Below, in pieces: positions 1 through 7,911 of a DNA stretch of 64,000 nucleotides (its first letter is position 1; each line of letters begins with the position of its first letter). The notes below the pieces were generated by a model. The model saw only the letters and a list, made by a program, of their open reading frames with translations. It was not told the DNA's origin and made no database searches. Source of the DNA: Bacilliculturomica massiliensis (GTDB lineage Bacteria > Bacillota > Clostridia > Peptostreptococcales > Anaerovoracaceae); the NCBI RefSeq assembly GCF_900605495.1, contig NZ_LR027603.1:621997-685996 (forward strand). Direction: 5' to 3'. Made by a program: the position numbers and the translations under genes.

Positions 1-50
1 AAGCCGGCACGGCTAAATCTAACAGCGTTCGATAAAGGGGAAAAGGGATC

Positions 51-743
51 ATGGACGGGAAAAAAGAAGAGATAGAGAGAGCGGGACGCGCTCAGAGGAA
101 CAAAAGCGAGAAGCGGCGGCTGAAACTGCCGAGGCTGCCGGGGGACTATCTGCGAAAGGTCCTGATCGCAGCTGCGGCTGCTCTGATTTTTTTTGGATTT
201 GGCGTGTGGGTGGCGGGACGCCCGGCGGAGGGACCAAAGATCACGTCGGATCTGGTCAGCAGCAGGATCGAGGAGATCAGCGAACTGGCGGTCACCGAGT
301 ACCGCTACACCAACGTGGGGAAGTTTGAAAATCGTCTGGATTTTTACGGCTGGGAGGTTCCGCTGACCATGAAGCGGTTCATTATCTCGTATGACGGGAC
401 CATAAAGGCGGGAGTCGATATGAGCCAGGCCACGGTAAAAGTGGCAGCCAACGGCGACATCTCTGTGACACTGCCGCAGGCGGCAATACTGTCCCACGAG
501 ATCGATCTGGAAAGCATCACGGTGTTTGACGAGACGAAAAATATTTTTAATCCGATCCAGATCACGGATTATGTGGATTTTTCCAAGGATCAGCAGGCGT
601 CTTCGGAGAATGAGGCTGTGGAAAAAGGCCTGCTGGCGGAAGCGCAGGGGAAGGCGGAAGAAGTGGTGACGCAGTGGCTCGCCGCACTGTACGGAAATGC
701 GGAAAACGGCGGCCCGAAGATCACGGTGACAGTTAACAACTAG
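51..743 (+). CDS. DUF4230-like membrane-anchored protein
   Basis: A 230-residue protein with a basic cytoplasmic N-terminus (about residues 1-34), one membrane segment (about 35-54, AAAAALIFFGFGVWVAG) and an extracytoplasmic domain. The domain order and motifs such as ITSDLVSSRIEEISELAVTE and the later LPQAAILSHEIDLESI match my recollection of the DUF4230 family, whose function is not known. The start is the ATG at 51, preceded by a GGGG-containing ribosome binding region. It is followed directly by a terminator, so it ends its transcription unit. Upstream context lies outside the window. Family call is from memory of the pattern, not a search. Confidence 0.65.
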   Translation: MDGKKEEIERAGRAQRNKSEKRRLKLPRLPGDYLRKVLIAAAAALIFFGFGVWVAGRPAEGPKITSDLVSSRIEEISELAVTEYRYTNVGKFENRLDFYGWEVPLTMKRFIISYDGTIKAGVDMSQATVKVAANGDISVTLPQAAILSHEIDLESITVFDETKNIFNPIQITDYVDFSKDQQASSENEAVEKGLLAEAQGKAEEVVTQWLAALYGNAENGGPKITVTVNN

Positions 744-756
744 GACAAGAAAGAGC

Positions 757-794
757 AGAGACAGCATGCCGTCCGGTATGCTGTCTCTTTTTTT
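757..794 (+). terminator. Rho-independent terminator
   Basis: Arms AGAGACAGCATGCC (757-770) and GGTATGCTGTCTCT (775-788) pair with one G-T wobble around a 4-nt loop and are followed by a run of T. It closes the DUF4230 gene and isolates it from the sugar transport operon. Confidence 0.93.
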
Positions 795-957
795 GAAAAA
801 AATTGCCGAGGGAGGCCAGTCATATTTACAGATAAAAAATGAGATCAGATCGGCGTCTGCGGAAACGTCGGCCAGGTCATTCCTCTGCATAAAACAAAGC
901 GGAACCGAAAAGAATAGAGGCAGATCAATATCTGTGATTTTTGAGGAGGAATGAAAA

Positions 958-2313
958 ATGAAAAAAAGATTGGCCATATTTTTATGTCTGGCTGTGATTT
1001 TGTCCTTCGGTCTCTTAGCCTCGGGCTGCGGCGGCGACGACGAGCAGGGCGATGACAAGACGGCCTCTGGCGGAACCATATATTATCTGAATTTCAAGCC
1101 GGAGGTGGCGGACGTCTACAAGGATATCGCGGCGGCTTACAAGGAAGAGACGGGAGTCACGGTGAATGTGGTGACGGCGGCTTCCGGAACCTATGAACAG
1201 ACGCTGAAATCGGAGATCGCCAAGGCTGAGGCGCCGACGATCTTCCAGATCAACGGTCCCCGGGGTTATCAGAACTGGAAGGATTACTGCGCCGACCTGT
1301 CGGGTACGGAGCTTTACAAGCATATGACAGATCCCACGCTGGCCATCCGCGACGGAAGCGGGGTGTACGGGATCCCATTTGTCATAGAGGGATACGGCAT
1401 TATCTATAACGACGCGATCATGCGGGATTATTTTGAGCTGAAAACAAAGAAGACAGATGTATCGTCTATGGAGGATATACAGGATTTCGCCACGCTCAAG
1501 GCTGTGGTGGAAGACATGCAGGCGCAGAAGGACGCGCTGGGAATCAAAGGCGTTTTCGCGTCCACCTCTTTGAAGTCGGGAGAAGACTGGAGATGGCAGA
1601 CTCACCTGGCCAATATTCCGATCTACTATGAATTTCAGAAAAACGACGTGGATCTGACAGGGGACGAGACCAGGGAGATCCAGTTTCAGTACGATCAGGA
1701 GTTTAAAAACATATTCGATCTGTATATCAACAACTCTGTGACAGACCCCAAAATGCTGGGAAGCAAGCAGGTAGCCGATTCCATGGCGGAGTTCGCCCTG
1801 GGCCAGTGCGCCATGGTGCAAAATGGAAACTGGGCCTGGAGCCAGATCGCTGAAGTCAGCGGAAATACGGTAAAAGCTGAAGACATCCATTTCCTGCCTA
1901 TCTACATGGGCATGGAGGGAGAAAAGGATCAGGGATTGTGCATCGGCACGGAAAACTTTATCGCTGTCAACAGCCAGGCCAGTCCGGAACAGCAAAAGTT
2001 GGCGGAGGATTTTCTGTACTGGCTCTACAGCAGCGATACAGGCAAGGATTTCGTGACCAATCGTCTGGAATTCATCGCACCTTTCGACACCTTCAATGAG
2101 GACGACCGTCCTTCCGATCCGCTGGCCCGAGAGGTCATGGACTGGATGGAGCGGGAGGACGTGCATACTATTCCGTGGAACTTTACGCTGTTTCCCAGCC
2201 AGACCTTTAAAGATGATTTTGGCGCGGTCCTGCTGCAGTACGCACAGGGGCAGAAGAATTGGGACGACGTAAAAAATCTGGTAGTGACCCAGTGGAAATC
2301 GGAAAGCCGGTAG
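958..2313 (+). CDS. Sugar ABC transporter substrate-binding lipoprotein
   Basis: A 451-residue extracellular solute-binding protein of family 1. The signal peptide ends in a lipobox LLASGC with the lipidated cysteine at residue 24. The mature part has the usual two-lobed pattern (GPRGYQNWKDY, FVIEGYGIIYNDA, FALGQCAMVQNGNWAW). A GAGGAGG ribosome binding site precedes the ATG. It heads a five-gene run with two permeases, an ATPase and 4-alpha-glucanotransferase, so maltose or maltodextrin is the likely ligand; this is inferred from context. The short ORF at 766-954 just upstream is not considered real. Confidence 0.93.
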   Translation: MKKRLAIFLCLAVILSFGLLASGCGGDDEQGDDKTASGGTIYYLNFKPEVADVYKDIAAAYKEETGVTVNVVTAASGTYEQTLKSEIAKAEAPTIFQINGPRGYQNWKDYCADLSGTELYKHMTDPTLAIRDGSGVYGIPFVIEGYGIIYNDAIMRDYFELKTKKTDVSSMEDIQDFATLKAVVEDMQAQKDALGIKGVFASTSLKSGEDWRWQTHLANIPIYYEFQKNDVDLTGDETREIQFQYDQEFKNIFDLYINNSVTDPKMLGSKQVADSMAEFALGQCAMVQNGNWAWSQIAEVSGNTVKAEDIHFLPIYMGMEGEKDQGLCIGTENFIAVNSQASPEQQKLAEDFLYWLYSSDTGKDFVTNRLEFIAPFDTFNEDDRPSDPLAREVMDWMEREDVHTIPWNFTLFPSQTFKDDFGAVLLQYAQGQKNWDDVKNLVVTQWKSESR

Positions 2314-2368
2314 AAAAAGATCTGGGGCAGACAAAACCGGTAGATCAGATTAGAAGGAGGAAACGCCC

Positions 2369-3217
2369 GTGCAAAAGACATTGAGAAGATACGCCGCCGT
2401 ATTTGTGCTGCCCACAGCCGTGGCTTTTACCGTGGCGTTCCTCATTCCTTTCCTTATGGGGATCTATCTGTCCTTTACAGAATTCACAACGGTGACCAAC
2501 GCCAAATGGGTGGGATTCTCCAACTATGTGCGCGTCTTTCGGGACAGTTCTGATTTTACCAATGCCTTCTGGTTCACGGCGAAGTTTACAGTAGTATCCG
2601 TGGTGCTGGTCAATCTCTTCGCATTCTCTCTGGCCATGCTGCTTACCAGAGGGATCCGCGGCACAAATGTATTCCGCACCGTGTTTTTTATGCCCAACCT
2701 CATCGGCGGGATCGTCTTGGGATATATCTGGCAGCTGATCATCAACGGCGTGCTGTCCTGGTTTATGGTGGACATCACGTTTTCGGCCTCCTACGGCTTC
2801 TGGGGGCTGGTGATCCTGATGAACTGGCAGCTCACCGGCTATATGATGATCATTTATATCGCAGCCATCCAGAATATTCCCTCCGATCTGCTGGAGGCGG
2901 CGGCCATCGACGGGGCGTCCCCACGGCAGGTGCTGCGCAACGTAATTCTGCCCATGGTGATGCCGGCCGTCACCATATGCACGTTTCTGACGCTGACGAA
3001 CTCCTTCAAGCTGTTCGATCAGAATTTTGCGCTGACTGGGGGAGCGCCGGGCAGGGAGACCGCCATGCTGGCGCTGGATATCTACAACACATTCTATGGA
3101 AGAGTCGGATATGAAGGAATGGGGCAGTCCAAGGCGGTGCTGTTCTTCATTATGGTAGCGGCTATCGCGTACCTGCAGCTGCGGGCCACGCGGGACAGGG
3201 AGGTGGAAAACGTATGA
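2369..3217 (+). CDS. Sugar ABC transporter permease, MalF/UgpA type
   Basis: A 282-residue polytopic membrane protein. The cytoplasmic coupling loop carries the EAA motif EAAAIDGASPRQVLRNVILP near residues 175-195, which docks onto the ATPase. The start is a GTG at 2369 with AAGGAGG at 2354-2360. The stop overlaps the next ATG (ATGA), so translation is probably coupled. It pairs with the following permease as the heterodimeric channel of the importer. Confidence 0.93.
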   Translation: MQKTLRRYAAVFVLPTAVAFTVAFLIPFLMGIYLSFTEFTTVTNAKWVGFSNYVRVFRDSSDFTNAFWFTAKFTVVSVVLVNLFAFSLAMLLTRGIRGTNVFRTVFFMPNLIGGIVLGYIWQLIINGVLSWFMVDITFSASYGFWGLVILMNWQLTGYMMIIYIAAIQNIPSDLLEAAAIDGASPRQVLRNVILPMVMPAVTICTFLTLTNSFKLFDQNFALTGGAPGRETAMLALDIYNTFYGRVGYEGMGQSKAVLFFIMVAAIAYLQLRATRDREVENV

Positions 3218-4053
3218 CGGGGAAAGAAAAAAAGGCGGCCCGACGGGTACTGTTTGTGTGGCTGGTCTTTCTGGCCGCTGTTTTTGTGGCGCCCATACTG
3301 GTGGTTCTTCTGAATTCCTTTAAAGGGCAGTTTTATATTACGGATGAACCGTTCCGGCTGCCCACGGCGGAAACCTTTGTGGGCTTGACCAATTATGCCG
3401 CGGGCATCGCAAAGACCGGATTCTGGCAGGCGTTCGGATATTCCCTTTTCATCACCGTATGCTCCGTGGGCGTCATCGTGCTGTTTACCGCCATGACTGC
3501 ATGGTATATCACACGGGTGAAGAGCAGACCCGCCCGGATCTTTTATTACCTGCTGGTATTCAGCATGATCGTACCCTTCCAGATGGTAATGTTTACGATG
3601 TCGAAGCTGGCCAACATGCTGGGGCTGGATAATCCCGCGGGCATTGTTTTTATCTATCTGGGCTTCGGCGCAGGCCTTTCCGTCTTTCTGTTCAGCGGCT
3701 TTGTCAGAGCTATTCCGGAGGAGATCGAGGAAGCGGCCATGATCGACGGCTGCAATCCGATCCAGATGTTTTTTCTGGTGGTATTTCCCATGCTGCGTCC
3801 TACCGCGGTGACCATTGCCATCCTCAATACCATGTGGATCTGGAACGACTATCTGCTGCCCTATCTGGTCATTGGGAACAAGTACAAGACGATCCCCATT
3901 GCAGTGCAGTATCTCCAGGGAGGCTACGGTTCGCGGGACATGGGTGCGCTGATGGCGCTGCTGGTGCTGTCGATCGTTCCGATCATCGTATTTTATCTGA
4001 CGTGTCAGAAGCATATTATAAAAGGCGTGGCGGCAGGAGCGGTAAAAGGTTAG
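3214..4053 (+). CDS. Sugar ABC transporter permease, MalG type
   Basis: A 279-residue membrane protein with six predicted membrane segments and the EAA loop EEAAMIDGCNPIQMFFLVVFP. It overlaps the upstream permease by 4 bp. The N-terminal basic stretch followed by a long hydrophobic segment and the substrate-facing region INSFKGQF-like motif (LLNSFKGQFYITDEPFRLP) are typical of MalG-type subunits of carbohydrate importers. Confidence 0.93.
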   Translation: MTGKEKKAARRVLFVWLVFLAAVFVAPILVVLLNSFKGQFYITDEPFRLPTAETFVGLTNYAAGIAKTGFWQAFGYSLFITVCSVGVIVLFTAMTAWYITRVKSRPARIFYYLLVFSMIVPFQMVMFTMSKLANMLGLDNPAGIVFIYLGFGAGLSVFLFSGFVRAIPEEIEEAAMIDGCNPIQMFFLVVFPMLRPTAVTIAILNTMWIWNDYLLPYLVIGNKYKTIPIAVQYLQGGYGSRDMGALMALLVLSIVPIIVFYLTCQKHIIKGVAAGAVKG

Positions 4054-4089
4054 AAACAGATTCAGAAACAACTCGGGAGGAAGACTTGT

Positions 4090-5205
4090 ATGGCGGGGAT
4101 CACGCTTAAAAATGTAGTTAAGACATATGGACCGGAGGCGACGGTAATACCGGGGATGGACCTGGAGATCCGCGATAAGGAGTTTTTGATCCTTGTAGGG
4201 CCCTCCGGCTGCGGAAAATCTACCACGCTTCGGATGATCGCGGGTCTGGAGGAGGTGTCCTCCGGCGAGCTCTATATCGGCGACCGTCTGGTGAACGACG
4301 TAGCGCCGAAGGACAGGGATATTGCGATGGTGTTCCAGAGCTATGCCCTCTATCCCCATATGACCGTGTACAAAAATATGGCCTTCGGTCTGGAACTGCG
4401 CAAAACGCCAAAAGAAGAGATCGACAGCAAAGTGCGGGAAGCGGCGAAGATGCTGGATCTTGAGCGGTATCTGGACCGGAAACCGCGGTCCCTTTCCGGC
4501 GGTCAGCGCCAGAGAGTGGCGCTGGGCCGGGCCATGGTCCGGAATCCTGAGGTGTTTCTGCTGGATGAACCGCTGTCCAATCTGGACGCCAGACTGAGGA
4601 CGGAAATGCGCAGTCAGATCGGGGAGCTGCACAGGCGTCTGCAGACTACTTTCGTCTATGTGACTCACGATCAGACAGAAGCCATGACCATGGCGGACCG
4701 CATCGCAGTATTGAAAGACGGAGTGATCCAGCAGGCGGACACGCCGAAAAAACTGTACAATGAGCCCTGCAACATGTTTGTGGCGGGTTTTATCGGTTCT
4801 CCTCAGATGAATTTCATAGAGGCCAGACTGGAAAAGGGAGAAGGGGACGACTGGTACCTGAACAGCGGCGCGCTTGCCATGCAGGTCCCGCCGGGAAGGT
4901 TTTCCGGTGAGCGCTTGCAAAAATACGCGGGAACCACTATAATAGTGGGCATCCGGCCGGAGGATGTGATCTCCGTGGACTCTCATCGCTATAAGGAAAG
5001 CGACGGGCTGATCCGCGGACAGGTGCAGACGGCGGAGATGACTGGGGCCGAGGTCTATCTGACCATTCTAACATCCGGCGGCAGCCGTGTGATGGCGCGG
5101 GTCTCCTCCCGGATCATGCCGCAGGTGGGCGATGAGATCACCCTGGCTGCGGACGGCGACAAACTTCACTTATTTGACAGAGAAACGGAGCAGGCGATCA
5201 GATGA
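4090..5205 (+). CDS. Carbohydrate ABC importer ATPase (MsmK/UgpC type)
   Basis: A 371-residue ATPase with Walker A GPSGCGKST (about residues 38-46), Q-loop VFQSYALYPHMT, signature LSGGQRQR, Walker B VFLLDEPLSNLDA and H-loop THDQTEAMT. A C-terminal OB-like regulatory region (about 240-371) is characteristic of ATPases that energise CUT1 sugar importers. Such ATPases are often shared among several importers. The second sugar-type importer in this window (47797-51837) has no ATPase beside it, so this protein could serve it too; that is inference. Confidence 0.94.
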   Translation: MAGITLKNVVKTYGPEATVIPGMDLEIRDKEFLILVGPSGCGKSTTLRMIAGLEEVSSGELYIGDRLVNDVAPKDRDIAMVFQSYALYPHMTVYKNMAFGLELRKTPKEEIDSKVREAAKMLDLERYLDRKPRSLSGGQRQRVALGRAMVRNPEVFLLDEPLSNLDARLRTEMRSQIGELHRRLQTTFVYVTHDQTEAMTMADRIAVLKDGVIQQADTPKKLYNEPCNMFVAGFIGSPQMNFIEARLEKGEGDDWYLNSGALAMQVPPGRFSGERLQKYAGTTIIVGIRPEDVISVDSHRYKESDGLIRGQVQTAEMTGAEVYLTILTSGGSRVMARVSSRIMPQVGDEITLAADGDKLHLFDRETEQAIR

Positions 5206-6683
5206 GAACAAGCGGCGTATTGATGCACATTTCCTCGCTGCCTTCGCCCTATGGGATCGGTACCTTCGGGCGCAGCGCTTACGAGTTTATAGATTTTCTG
5301 TTCGACGCGGGGCAGAGCTTCTGGCAGATCCTCCCTCTGGGTCAGACCAGCTACGGCGACTCTCCGTACCAGTCCTTTTCCACCTATGCGGGGAATCCCT
5401 ATTTCGTGGATCTGGATACGCTGGCCTGGCAGGGCCTGCTGTTCCCGGAAGATTTTCGGGATGCAGAATGGGGAACTGACCCGGAAGAAGTGGACTACGA
5501 AAAAATGTACAGGATGCGCTACCCCGTGCTGCGTCTGGCGGCCCGCCGTTTTTTAGACCGGGGTCCGGCGGAATTTTCGGAATTCTGCGCTGCAGAAAGC
5601 CGCTGGCTGGAAGATTACGCGCTGTTTATGGCGCTGAAGGATCAGCGCGGCGGGGCGGCCTGGCAGGAGTGGGAAGAACCCCTGCGAAGACGTGAGTCCG
5701 CAGCGTTGGAACATGCCCGATGCGAACTGGCCGATGATATCCGATTCTGGAAGGTGGTGCAGTTCTGGTTCTTTACGCAGTGGCGGGAGGTCAAGCGCTA
5801 TGCCAATGACAAAGGCATCCGGATCATCGGCGATCTGCCGATCTATGTGGCGGCGGACAGCGCGGACGTCTGGGCCGATCCCGCACAGTTTCAGCTGGAC
5901 GAAGACCTTCGGCCTGTCAATGTGGCCGGCTGCCCTCCCGACGGATTTTCCCGGCTGGGCCAGCTGTGGGGCAATCCGTTGTTTCGCTGGGACAACATGA
6001 GGGAGGACGGCTACGGCTGGTGGTTCGGGCGGATCGCCCAGGCCTCGGAACTTTTCGATGTGATCCGCATCGACCACTTTCGCGGCTTCGATTCTTATTA
6101 TTCCATTCCCCGGGATCTTCCAGACGCCCGGGTGGGACGCTGGGAACAGGGACCCGGCATAGAGTTTTTTCACCGCATGAGGGAAGCTCTGGGGGAAAAG
6201 GATATTATCGCTGAAGATCTGGGATTTCTCACAGATTCAGTGCTTCAGATGGTACAGGATTCCGGTTATCCGGGGATGAAAGTGCTGCAGTTCGCCTTCG
6301 ACGCCCGGGAGGAAAGCGACTATCTGCCCTATCATTACGGGCCGCACTGCGTGGTCTATACAGGCACCCACGACAATGACACCGTACTGGGTTGGATGGA
6401 ACACGCTCCGGCGGAGGACGTAGAATTTGCAAAGCGATACCTGAGATTGACTGAAGAAGAAGGATTCCACTGGGGCATGATGCGCGGGGCGCTGGAAAGT
6501 GTGGGAGACACGGCTATCCTCACCATGCAGGATATCCTGGGACTTGACGGCCGGGCCCGTATGAACACGCCATCCACCCTAGGCTGCAACTGGAAATGGC
6601 GCATGAAGGCCGGCGCTGTTACAAAAGAGCTGACCGCACGGCTGAGAGAATATACGCAGACTTATGGCAGGCTCAGGGAATAG
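5202..6683 (+). CDS. malQ: 4-alpha-glucanotransferase
   Basis: A 493-residue GH77 amylomaltase, full length for the family. Catalytic residues are visible: the nucleophile Asp in RIDHFRGF (near residue 290), the acid/base Glu in IAEDLG (near 338) and the stabilising Asp in GTHDND (near 390). The N-terminal SSLPSPYGIGTFG is diagnostic. It disproportionates maltodextrins in the cytosol. The ATG overlaps the ATPase stop by 4 bp, so import and processing of maltodextrin are co-expressed. Confidence 0.97.
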   Translation: MRTSGVLMHISSLPSPYGIGTFGRSAYEFIDFLFDAGQSFWQILPLGQTSYGDSPYQSFSTYAGNPYFVDLDTLAWQGLLFPEDFRDAEWGTDPEEVDYEKMYRMRYPVLRLAARRFLDRGPAEFSEFCAAESRWLEDYALFMALKDQRGGAAWQEWEEPLRRRESAALEHARCELADDIRFWKVVQFWFFTQWREVKRYANDKGIRIIGDLPIYVAADSADVWADPAQFQLDEDLRPVNVAGCPPDGFSRLGQLWGNPLFRWDNMREDGYGWWFGRIAQASELFDVIRIDHFRGFDSYYSIPRDLPDARVGRWEQGPGIEFFHRMREALGEKDIIAEDLGFLTDSVLQMVQDSGYPGMKVLQFAFDAREESDYLPYHYGPHCVVYTGTHDNDTVLGWMEHAPAEDVEFAKRYLRLTEEEGFHWGMMRGALESVGDTAILTMQDILGLDGRARMNTPSTLGCNWKWRMKAGAVTKELTARLREYTQTYGRLRE

Positions 6684-6712
6684 AGGTCTTGCTATTGAAT
6701 TCATTGTAAGGA

Positions 6713-6764
6713 ATGAACGGTTGAATTTGAATGAACGTACTTGATGAACGCATTTGATGAACAT
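6713..6764. repeat. Short imperfect tandem repeat, ATGAAC units
   Basis: Four imperfect copies of ATGAACnnnTTG at about 13-18 bp spacing lie between malQ and the small reverse gene. The adjoining ACATAGATCTATGT (6762-6775 region) is a perfect palindrome. No function is evident. Confidence 0.5.
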
Positions 6765-6785
6765 AGATCTATGTAAAGGGCTGGG

Positions 6786-6920
6786 CTACTTCTCATTGAA
6801 GTCGACCCAGTCTTTTGCTTCTTTGACGTCGTCCGGCGATGGAATCGCCTCATTGGAATCCGGTTCACGCTTGTAGTCGTTTGCCAGCGGGAATGTTTTG
6901 TAAGCTTCTTTCTTTTCCAT
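6786..6920 (-). CDS. Small DUF3787-like (spore surface-type) protein
   Basis: A 44-codon reverse-strand gene with a strong ribosome binding site (AAAGGAGATCTAAA before ATG at 6920). The product starts MEKKEAYKTFPLANDY and ends PSPDDVKEAKDWVDFNEK. The ending, with a Val-x-x-Ala-Lys-x-Trp-Val-x-x-Asn-Glu-Lys pattern, resembles my recollection of the short clostridial DUF3787 / CDIF630_02480 spore surface family. If right, the host sporulates. The protein is acidic, without a signal peptide or membrane segment. Coding quality is good, but the family call is tentative. Confidence 0.7.
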   Translation of the reverse strand: MEKKEAYKTFPLANDYKREPDSNEAIPSPDDVKEAKDWVDFNEK

Positions 6921-7042
6921 TTTAGATCTCCTTTATCTTTTTCTTTAGTTTTTGCGCTTGTGTGTTAGAATATACGCAGGAGAAGCGCCCGGGGATCTGG
7001 AAGAAACCTAGGGATCAGGAAGAAATGAGAGAGGTGAAGAGT

Positions 7043-7564
7043 ATGGAAACCAATAAACTGAAAATATTACTGGGAGATATCACACAGCAGAAAGTGGACG
7101 CCATCGTCAACGCGGCCAACTGCAGCCTTCTGGGAGGCGGCGGGGTGGATGGCGCCATCCATCGGGCCGCGGGCCCGGAACTGCTGAAGGAATGCCGGAC
7201 GCTCCACGGCTGTGAGACGGGACAGGCAAAGATCACCAAAGGATACGATCTTCCATGTGATTTTGTAATCCATACGCCGGGCCCCATCTGGCGGGGCGGA
7301 AACAACGGCGAGGCCGGTCTGCTGGAAAGCTGTTACCGTTCCTGCTTCAGGCTGGCTGAAGAAAACGGTGTGAAAACTATCGCTTTTCCTTCTATCAGCA
7401 CAGGCGTGTATTCCTACCCCCTGGAAGCTGCGGCCGCCATCGCCGTAAATACCATACTGGATGAGATCGGGAAAAATCCGGAGATCAAGTCTGTATCCAT
7501 GGTCTGTTTCAGCCCTGATGTAAAAGCTGCTTACGAGAAGGCGCTGGAGGGGGCGGGGAGATAA
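7043..7564 (+). CDS. Macro domain ADP-ribose-binding protein
   Basis: A 173-residue single-domain protein. Motifs for ADP-ribose binding are clear: GDITQQKVDAIVNAANCSLL, GGGGVDGAIHRAAG and the C-terminal PSISTGVYSYPLE. Members of this class (YmdB-like or O-acetyl-ADP-ribose deacetylase-like) remove or bind ADP-ribose. An in-frame ATG exists at 6962, but the ATG at 7043 follows GAGGTGAAGAGT and begins exactly at the conserved N-terminus, so it is chosen. It stands alone, next to the CRISPR locus. Confidence 0.93.
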   Translation: METNKLKILLGDITQQKVDAIVNAANCSLLGGGGVDGAIHRAAGPELLKECRTLHGCETGQAKITKGYDLPCDFVIHTPGPIWRGGNNGEAGLLESCYRSCFRLAEENGVKTIAFPSISTGVYSYPLEAAAAIAVNTILDEIGKNPEIKSVSMVCFSPDVKAAYEKALEGAGR

Positions 7565-7599
7565 AGGAAGAATTCACACCGAATTCCTATATTATATGG

Positions 7600-7628
7600 T
7601 TGTTAAAATGGCTGTAAAATGTTAAAAT
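7600..7628 (+). promoter_or_regulatory. Candidate promoter upstream of cas3
   Basis: TTGTTA (7600-7605) and TAAAAT (7623-7628) are separated by 17 bp. Just upstream, TTC followed by CTATAT (7584-7592) would be a canonical type I-C PAM with a 6-nt match to the pseudo-spacer seed at 10419. Promoter assignment is by eye. Confidence 0.4.
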
Positions 7629-7820
7629 ATTATAGATAAACCAGATGATTTTTTCCTTGACTTACATTTTACGTAGACTAGTTGAATGGATGAAATGAAC
7701 CGGCTATTGTATGAAGCTGTTTTGCAGCAGAGGTAGCGCCATGAGACGTCGTTTAACTGTGTCCGAATTGTTCCATTCTGCTGTTGATCATCAGTTGTTT
7801 TATCATGGAGATTTTGATTT

Positions 7821-7850
7821 CCCGTACGCTTAGCGTGCGGGATTTTTTTT
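7821..7850 (+). terminator. Terminator, possible attenuator before cas3
   Basis: Arms CCCGTACGC (7821-7829) and GCGTGCGGG (7833-7841) with one wobble, a 3-nt loop and a long T run. It lies 60 bp upstream of cas3 in the same direction. It either ends a short RNA starting near 7635 or attenuates the cas operon. Confidence 0.85.
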
Positions 7851-7911
7851 GTTTTGTGACTATATAGTTCCGGAATCAATGCTAACATCAACGAAATAAG
7901 GAGAGAGATCA

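Larger units (their letters stand above)
7565..7911. other. Intergenic region and leader before cas3
   Basis: 347 bp without a convincing gene. It contains a candidate promoter (7600-7628), about 190 bp of unassigned sequence, a strong terminator (7821-7850) and 60 bp before cas3 that include CTATATAG (7860-7867) and CGGAAT (7871-7876). Both motifs also occur in the crRNA-like element inside the cas operon. The AAGGAGAGAG ribosome binding site of cas3 is at its end. Confidence 0.6.

Noticed and set aside
766-954. Forward 62-codon ORF upstream of the sugar-binding lipoprotein
   Set aside because: Its start lies inside the terminator hairpin and its end runs into the next ribosome binding site; the sequence has no recognisable features.
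3094-4986. Reverse-strand open frame of 630 codons across the permease and ATPase genes
   Set aside because: It lies antisense to well-conserved transporter genes, has a His/Arg/Gln-rich composition typical of GC-rich shadows and no domain or ribosome binding site.
7686-7710. ATGGATGAAAT in the cas3 leader as a second crRNA-like handle
   Set aside because: It lacks one base of the GGATTGAAAT handle and no stem-loop precedes it, unlike the element at 10420-10451.
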